A stretch of 7,576 nucleotides of DNA, taken from Leptofilum sp050292445. Its GTDB lineage: Bacteria; Chloroflexota; Anaerolineae; Promineifilales; Promineifilaceae. Both the position numbers and the translations under genes were made by a program. The DNA is taken from contig JBNKLQ010000285.1 in NCBI GenBank assembly GCA_050292445.1, positions 1 through 7,576 of the forward strand. Reading direction: 5' to 3'. The number at the start of each line of letters is the position of its first letter. Position 1 is the first letter of the stretch. Of the stretch, positions 1 to 6,500 are shown piece by piece. The notes under the pieces were generated by a model, which saw nothing but the letters and a program-made list of their open reading frames with translations, searched no databases and was not told where the DNA came from.

Positions 1-401
1 GAGCTAGTCGTACTGCCGCCAAACACGCCAATCAGCCCGTTGTACTGCGCTGGGTCATAGCCCGCATGCTCCAGGGCGGTCCAGGCGCTTTCCAAAAAGA
101 CGCGCTGCTGGGGGTCCATGATTTCGGCGTCACGCGGGTTGTAGCCGAAGAAGTCGGCATCAAAACCATCTAGTTCATCCAGGGCAGAATTGACCTTGAT
201 GAAGGTGGGGTCTTGCAGCTGCTGTTCGCTGGCACCGGCGGCGCGGGCTTCTTCGGGGGTTAACGGCCGTATCGAATCCACGCCGTTGCGAATATTTTGC
301 CAAAACTCATCCACATTGGCCGCGCCGGGGAAACGCCCGGCCATGCCCACGATGGCGATTTCGGTGCCGTCAAATTGATTTTCAATAGTTTCTTCACTCA
401 T
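1..401 (-). CDS. Type I PKS, N-terminal ketosynthase fragment, 3' end outside window
   Basis: The frame opens at ATG 399-401 and runs off the window at base 1, giving 133 visible residues. It begins MSEETIENQFDG and enters a beta-ketoacyl synthase domain at once: EIAIVGMAGRFPGA (about 14-27), DEFWQNIRNGVDSI, FDADFFGYNPRDAEIMDPQQR (about 79-99), FLESAWTALEHAGY and IGVFGG. These are hallmark N-terminal KS segments of modular PKSs; the active-site Cys and His residues would lie beyond base 1. The start is well supported: an in-frame TAA lies two codons upstream (405-407), and KS homology begins about 14 residues in, so no long coiled-coil docking domain precedes it. A weak purine-rich GAAGAG (415-420, minus strand) lies 13 nt before the ATG; spacing is long, so it is a poor ribosome-binding candidate. 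Inferred role: accept the chain from the ACP of the upstream megasynthase and extend it. Whether AT or reducing domains follow is unknown. Confidence 0.95.
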   Translation of the reverse strand, partial: MSEETIENQFDGTEIAIVGMAGRFPGAANVDEFWQNIRNGVDSIRPLTPEEARAAGASEQQLQDPTFIKVNSALDELDGFDADFFGYNPRDAEIMDPQQRVFLESAWTALEHAGYDPAQYNGLIGVFGGSTTS

Positions 402-430
402 GTTTTACTTATCGCTCTTCATTTTGTTCG

Positions 431-534
431 CTGAAAAAATAAACCGCAAAGACGCAAAGGGCGCAGAGTTTTGAAAACTTCCAGAGAAAAATCTTTGCGT
501 TCTCTGCGTCTCTGCGGTTGAAATTTTTTTTCAG
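431..534. repeat. Long imperfect inverted repeat (hairpin) in the spacer between the two genes
   Basis: Arms 442-468 and 493-519 are reverse complements at 22 of 27 positions; all five differences are purine-purine or pyrimidine-pyrimidine transitions. The repeat extends outward with CTGAAAAAAT (431-440) against ATTTTTTTTCAG (523-534), which differ only by two extra A:T pairs. The 24-nt loop side contains a 13-bp palindrome AGTTTTGAAAACT (467-479). Each arm is itself built of roughly 8-bp CGCARAG-like units. On the minus-strand transcript the stem is followed by U6 (434-439), and on the plus strand by T8 (524-531), so it could act as a bidirectional terminator or attenuator. A mobile palindromic (MITE/REP-like) element is equally possible. 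Confidence 0.85.
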
Positions 535-540
535 TAGAAC

Positions 541-568
541 CACTTTTTACTTTTCACTTCTCACTTGC
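541..568. repeat. Degenerate heptanucleotide repeat across the stop codon
   Basis: Four consecutive 7-bp units on the plus strand: CACTTTT, TACTTTT, CACTTCT, CACTTGC (consensus YACTTNY). They cover the first bases after the megasynthase stop and run through the stop codon (561-563) into the final lysine and arginine codons. The register is regular but the copies diverge, which suggests an old short tandem repeat. No function is evident. Confidence 0.5.
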
Positions 569-3500
569 GCCGGGCGGTGGAACGCTGTCTGCGGCGACGG
601 TCGCGGCGGCGCTGGCCACGATCTACTTGTTCGGTATAGGTGTCATCTTCCACCTCGCCATCATCTGACTGCATTTGGGTGATCAGCTCTGTTAATTTGC
701 TGACGGTGGGCTGCTCGTACAGGCTCACGGCGGAGATGTGTACCTGGAACGTTTCGTTGATGCGGTTAATGAGCTTGATGCCCACGAGTGAGTTGCCGCC
801 CAATTCAAAGAAGTTGTCGTAAACGCCAACCTGCTCAATTTCTAAAGTCTCTTGCCAGATGGCCACAATCTGCTGCTCGATTTTGTTGCGCGGGGCCACA
901 TAATCCCACTCTTGGTCCCGACTGACGGCTGGTTTAGCTGCCTGGGCCAGATTGTTCAACACGTAGGCCAGGGTGAGCTTGTCGCCATCGGCAATGACGG
1001 CGGGCAGGTAGCGCGGCGAGACCAAAATTTGCTGGGGCAGGTGGTGCAAAATGTATTGCAGCGCTTCCTGCCCTTCGTGGGGCAAGATGGCGTGGCTGCT
1101 TTGCTGCTGCCGCCACTGTTTGATAATGGTGGGCACTTCGGTTTCGGCCGCCATGCCGATGTTGGCCCAGTCGCCCCAGTTGACGCTGATGACGGGATAC
1201 GGCCGTTCCCCCTCAGCTTCATGGGCAAAGGCATCCAAAAAGGCATTGGCGGCGCAATAATCGATCTGGCCAATGCCGCCGGAAACGGCCGTTAGCGAGG
1301 AAAACAGCAGCATGAAGTCCAGTCGCTTCTCGGCAAAAACGGCCGCTAGATTGCGGGTGCCCTGTACTTTGGGCTGCAAAACAGTCTCGGCCGCCTCGCG
1401 GGTTTTGAGTTGAACCAGGCCACCACCCGCCACACCGGCGGCGTGGAACACTGCGTTGATCTCGCCAAATTTGGTTTCTGCCTGGAAAACGGCCGTTGCC
1501 AAACTTTCTTTGTCCGTCACATCTGCTTGGAGTAGCAATAATTCAGCCCCATCTGCTTCCAAGGCCATCAGCTTGTGAATGCGCTGGCTGGTGTGGTCTT
1601 CCGCACCCTTGGCCACCAACCAATCCTCCCACTCGGCGCGAGGTGGGAAGGGGGAGCGGTGCAGCAGCACCAGCCGTGCCTGTGCCTGTTTGGTGAGCAT
1701 TTCGGCCGTGGCTAGAGCCAATCCACCCAAACCGCCGGTGATGAGCACGGTGCCCCGTGGCCGCAGACGGGGTACGGCAGCGGCATCTTGGTTAAGCGGC
1801 GCAGGCGCATATTCCAATACCCAGCGCCCCCGGCCACGATACGCAATTGTTTCAGCAGGCGCATCCATCTGGTTGACGCCAAATTCGGCCAGCAGCAGCT
1901 GCACCGTCTCCCCCCACAGCCAGGAATTGGGTGCGGGCAGCTGCACATCAATCACCTGCGTGCTGAGCCACTCGAATTCCTGTGGCAGCACTTTGACCGG
2001 ACCGGACAGCAGCCGTTTTTCGGCGGTGATTGTCTCGGCATCGGTAATGGCGTACAGGTGGTTGGCTACCAGATGTAGCTGGGTACTTTCTTCGCTGCGC
2101 ACTTTGTCCAGCGCCTGGGCCAGATAGAGCAGGCTGTAAAAGGCATTTTCCGTTTGCGCTGCCGGGTCGATGGGTTCTGTGGTGACATTCCACAAATGCA
2201 CGATGTGATCGGGCCATTTGCCTTCGCCGTGCAGCTTTTGGCAGAGCGTGTCGTAATCGGCGGTGTTGGCCGGATTGATGGTGATGACGGTTTCATCCAG
2301 CTGGGCAAATTGGTCCCCGGCCATGACGACGGTGACGTGCTGTTCATTGGTGCGCAGGAAGCCGTTAAGGCGGTCGCCCAGACCGGATTCATCGATGAAG
2401 AGCAGCCAGTTGGCTTTTTTGTCCAGAAGATATTGCTGGGTCATGGTGGGCGGCAGGGTGTGCTGCCAGGTGGGCAGGTAGAACCAGTCCGGCAGCGACG
2501 CTTTTTTCTTGGCAGACAGGTGGCGCGGCTGATTTTCGGCCGGTGGGTCTAGCCAGTAGCGTTGCCGTTCAAACGGATAGCCGGGCAGCGGCAGCCGTCG
2601 CCGGTTTTGGTGTTGGTAAAGCTGTTCCCACTGCACAGGCAGCCCTGCCAGCCAGAGTTGGCCAATGGTGGTTAACGGCCGTATCCGATCATCTTCTTTC
2701 TGGCGGGGATGGCGCAGTGTGGCGTAAGCCAGTTGCGGCGCGTTTTTATCTAGCTGCTGCTTGACCACCGTTGCCAGGGCGTTGCCCGGCCCCACCTCCA
2801 GGAAGATGGCATCGCCCAGGGTGCGCAAGGTTTGAATACAGGCGGCAAAGTTGACCGTGTGGCGCAGGTGTCGTGCCCAGTAAGCAGGGTCGGTGGCTTG
2901 TTCGGCCGTCATCCAGTCGCCAGTTTCGTTAGAGATGAGCGGTCCGTTAGGCGAGTTTAGCTTTATGGTTTGCAGATGGGCGATGAAAGGCTCCAGGGCG
3001 GCATCCATCATGGGTGAGTGGAAGGCGTGGGAGGTGTGCAGACGGCGGCATTGGATGTCTTGTGCGGTTAGCTGTTCGGCCAGTGCTTCGATGGCTTCGT
3101 CTGGGCCAGACACCACGCAGCTGTCCGGGCTGTTGATGACGGCGACGGTGAGCGTTTCCGGCAGCAGATTTTCCACCTCATCAGCGGGTCGAGAGACGGC
3201 CAACATGCTGCCGGGAGCCATTGCCTGCATCAGTTCGCCGCGTTTGGCGACGGTGTGCAGGGCATCGCGCAGCGAAAAGACCCCAGCCAGGGCAGCCGCG
3301 ACGTATTCGCCAATGCTGTGGCCGATCATGGCCTCAGGCTGTAAGCTCCAGGATTGCCACAATTTGGCCAGGGCGTATTCGATGGTGAAGAGGGCGGGCT
3401 GGGTAATCGCTGTGTTTTTTAGCTGTTCAGCGGCCCATTCTGCTTTGTCGGCTTTAGGGTAGATTAAATCGCGTAAATCGAGGGTGAGGAACGGCCGTAA

Positions 3501-6500
3501 AATCTCAGCACATTCATCCACCGTTTCGCGGAACAACGGTTCCGTCTCGTACAGCGATTGCCCCATGTTGACATACTGCGATCCTTGCCCAGAGAACATG
3601 AAAATAAGCGGTCGTGTTTGCTCCGCCTGGGTGCGGTTCAAAATGCGTTCACGGTCCACGGCGCGGAGGGTGGCGCTGGCATCGGCCACGTCTTGGCAGA
3701 CCACCATGCGGCGGTAGGTGAAGGTGCGGCGGCCGGTTTGCAATGTGTAAGCCACATCAGCCAGGTTGGTGTCGGGCTGGGCTTCTAAATAATCGGCTAG
3801 ATTTTGGGTTATCGTTTCCAGCGCTTCAGTCGATTTGGCAGAAAGCTGGAGCAGCTGCCACGGCTGGGCTGGATCAGACGGGGTTGGCTGCGGGGCTTCT
3901 TCTAAAATGATGTGGGCGTTGGTGCCGCCAATGCCAAAGGAACTGACACCTGCTCTGCGTGGGGAACGGCCGTTTTGCCAGGGCAGCAGCGTGTTGTTAA
4001 TTTCAAATGGGGTTTGAGCCAGGTTCAGCTTGGGATTGGGCGTGTCAAAATGACAGGTGGGTGGAATCTGCTTGTGCCGCAAGCTTAGCACCGTTTTGAT
4101 GAGACCGGCCACGCCTGCGGCCGAATCTAGATGGCCCACATTGCTTTTGACGGAACCGATGACCGTTTTTTGCTCGCTGCTGCCTTTGAACAGCTTGGCC
4201 AGCGCCGTGATTTCGATGGGATCGCCCAATTCCGTGGCCGTGCCGTGGGCCTCGATGTATTGAATGGTGTCGGGGGTAACGTTAGCGGCGGCCTGGGCTT
4301 TGGCAATCACGTCTGCCTGGCCGTTGATGCTAGGCGCAGTGTAGCCAAGTTTGAGACTGCCATCGTTGTTGACGGCCGTTCCCTTAATCACTGCCTGAAT
4401 GGTGTCACCATCGGCGATCGCGTCTGACAATCTTTTGAGCACGACGATACCGACGCCGGAGCCAAAAACGGTACCCTGTCCGGCAGCGTCAAAGGGGCGG
4501 CAGTGGCCGTCTGGCGAGGCGATGCCGCTGGGTTGGTAGATGTAACCCGCGCGCTGCGGCATTTCCACCGAAACGCCGCCAGCCAGGGCAATGTCGCACT
4601 GGCCGTTCATCAAGCTTTCGCAGGCTAGGTGGGTGGCTACCAATGAGGTGGAGCAGCCGGTTTGCACATCCAGGCTCGGGCCAGTGAGGTTCAAATGGTA
4701 GGAGGCGCGGGTGGCTAGAAAATCTTTGTCGTTGCCCAGCATGATGGCAAAGCTGTCGTCGCTGGGGTCTACGTCGGGATGGTTGAGCAGGTTAAAGAGC
4801 AGGTAGGTGCTCATGCCCATCCCCGCAAAAACGCCAATTTGCCCCCGATACTGTTCGCTGCTGTAGCCCGCGTTTTCCAGAGCGTGCCAGGCGACCTCTA
4901 AAAAGAGACGGTGTTCCGGGGACAGCAGCTTGGCTTGGTTGGGGGCGTAGCCGAAAAATGAGGCGGCAAACTGGTCGATGTCGGCCAGGAGCGGTTCGGC
5001 CCGCACAAAGTCGGGATTCTGGCGTAAATGTTGGGGCACACCAAGCTGATCGAGCGCTTCGTCATCCAGCACCTGGATGCTTTCGATGCCGTCGCGCAGG
5101 TTTTGCCAGAATTGTTCCAGATTAGTTGCGCCGGGGAAACGGCCGTCTAGCCCAATAATGGCAATATCGTCTTGCTGGCGAACGGCCGTTTGGCGCACAA
5201 CAACTTCTTCCCCATCCGCCAGCAGCAGCTGGGTTATGCCGTGAATGGTGGGCTTCTCTAAAAATTGCACCAGTGGAATCTCGCGCCCTAATGCTTCTTG
5301 TAGCTGGCGCTGGGCTTGAACCAGCAGCAGTGAATGGCCGCCTAAATCGAAGAAGTTGTCGTGAATGCCGACTTTCGGCAGGCTCAAAACTTTTTGCCAT
5401 ACCTGAGCGATGCGCTGCTCTAGCTGACTTCGTGGCGGAACGGCCGTTTTGTCGGCCACGTGCAGCGTCGGGGCAGGCAGCGCACGGCGGTTGACCTTGC
5501 CGTTGGGCATCAAGGGGAAGGCATCCAGCGGGACAAACAGGTTGGGCACCATGTAGTCGGGCAGGATGGTTTGCAGTTGCGTGCGAATCTTGGCAATGTC
5601 GATTTGCTGACCATCTTGCGGCACCAGGTAGGCCAGCAGCCGTTTGTCGTCGGCGCTGACGGTGTGCAGCATGACCAATGCTTCGCGCACGCTGGGCAGA
5701 GCGGTGAGCTGGTTCTCGATTTCGCCCAACTCAATGCGGAAGCCACGCAGCTTGATCTGGTGATCCACGCGGCCCAGGAATTGGATGTTGCCATCGGACA
5801 GGTAGCGGACGAGATCGCCGGTTTTGTAGAGATGAGCAGGGGGGCAGGGGAGCAAGGGGGAGGGGGTGACCGGTTGGTTTGTCACCTTGTCAAAAGGATT
5901 TGGAATGAACTTTTCCTTAGTTAATTTGGGGCGGTTCCAGTAGCCACGGGCTACGCCTACGCCGCCGATGTGCAGTTCGCCAGCCACGCCTTGGGGCACG
6001 GGCTGCAAATGTTTGTCCAAAATGTAGAGCTGGATGTTGGCAATGGGGCGGCCGATGGGCACCATCTGGCGCGGATCATCGCGTAAACATTGCCAGTAGC
6101 TCACGTCGATGGCCGCTTCGGTAGGACCGTACAAGTTGTGCAGCTCGCATTCTGGCAACGCGCTGCGGTGCAGCGTAGCAAAAAAGCGCTGGGTCAGGTC
6201 GTAGGGCAGGGCTTCGCCGCTGCAAATGACGCGCCGCAGTGAGGTGCAGCGGTCCACGTTTGGCTCGGTAAGGAAGATTTGCAGCATGGAGGGCACAAAG
6301 TGCATCGTGGTGATTTGGGCTTCTTGAATGAGCTGCACCAGATAGGTACTGTCCAGATGGCCACCTGGTTGGGCCATCACCAGTTTGGCCCCGGTGATGA
6401 GCGGCCAGAAAAATTCCCAGACAGAAACGTCGAAGCTGAACGGCGTTTTTTGCAGGATGTGGTCATCGGCGGTGAGCTGGTAGGCGTCCTGCATCCACAG

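Noticed and set aside
190..378. Plus-strand frame 190-378
   Set aside because: It lies antisense to the clear KS N-terminus encoded on the minus strand at 1-401.
402..560. Separate promoter or small gene in the spacer
   Set aside because: No convincing -35/-10 pair or coding frame with a ribosome-binding site was visible. The spacer is dominated by the inverted repeat and heptad repeats, and the genes are co-directional.
1620..2490. Dehydratase or enoylreductase domain between AT and KR
   Set aside because: The stretch has no HxxxGxxxxP dehydratase motif or ER nucleotide-binding motif. It fits the post-AT linker plus the KR structural subdomain.
852..2552. Plus-strand open frames of 60-180 codons opposite the megasynthase (for example near 852-1295, 1579-2127, 2154-2552)
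   Set aside because: They are antisense shadows of a strongly supported coding frame in GC-rich DNA. Their translations show no recognisable domain and no ribosome-binding or operon context.
4414..4421. Cyanobacterial HIP1 signature (GCGATCGC)
   Set aside because: Only one copy was found in 7.6 kb. HIP1-rich genomes would show several, so it is not evidence for cyanobacterial origin.
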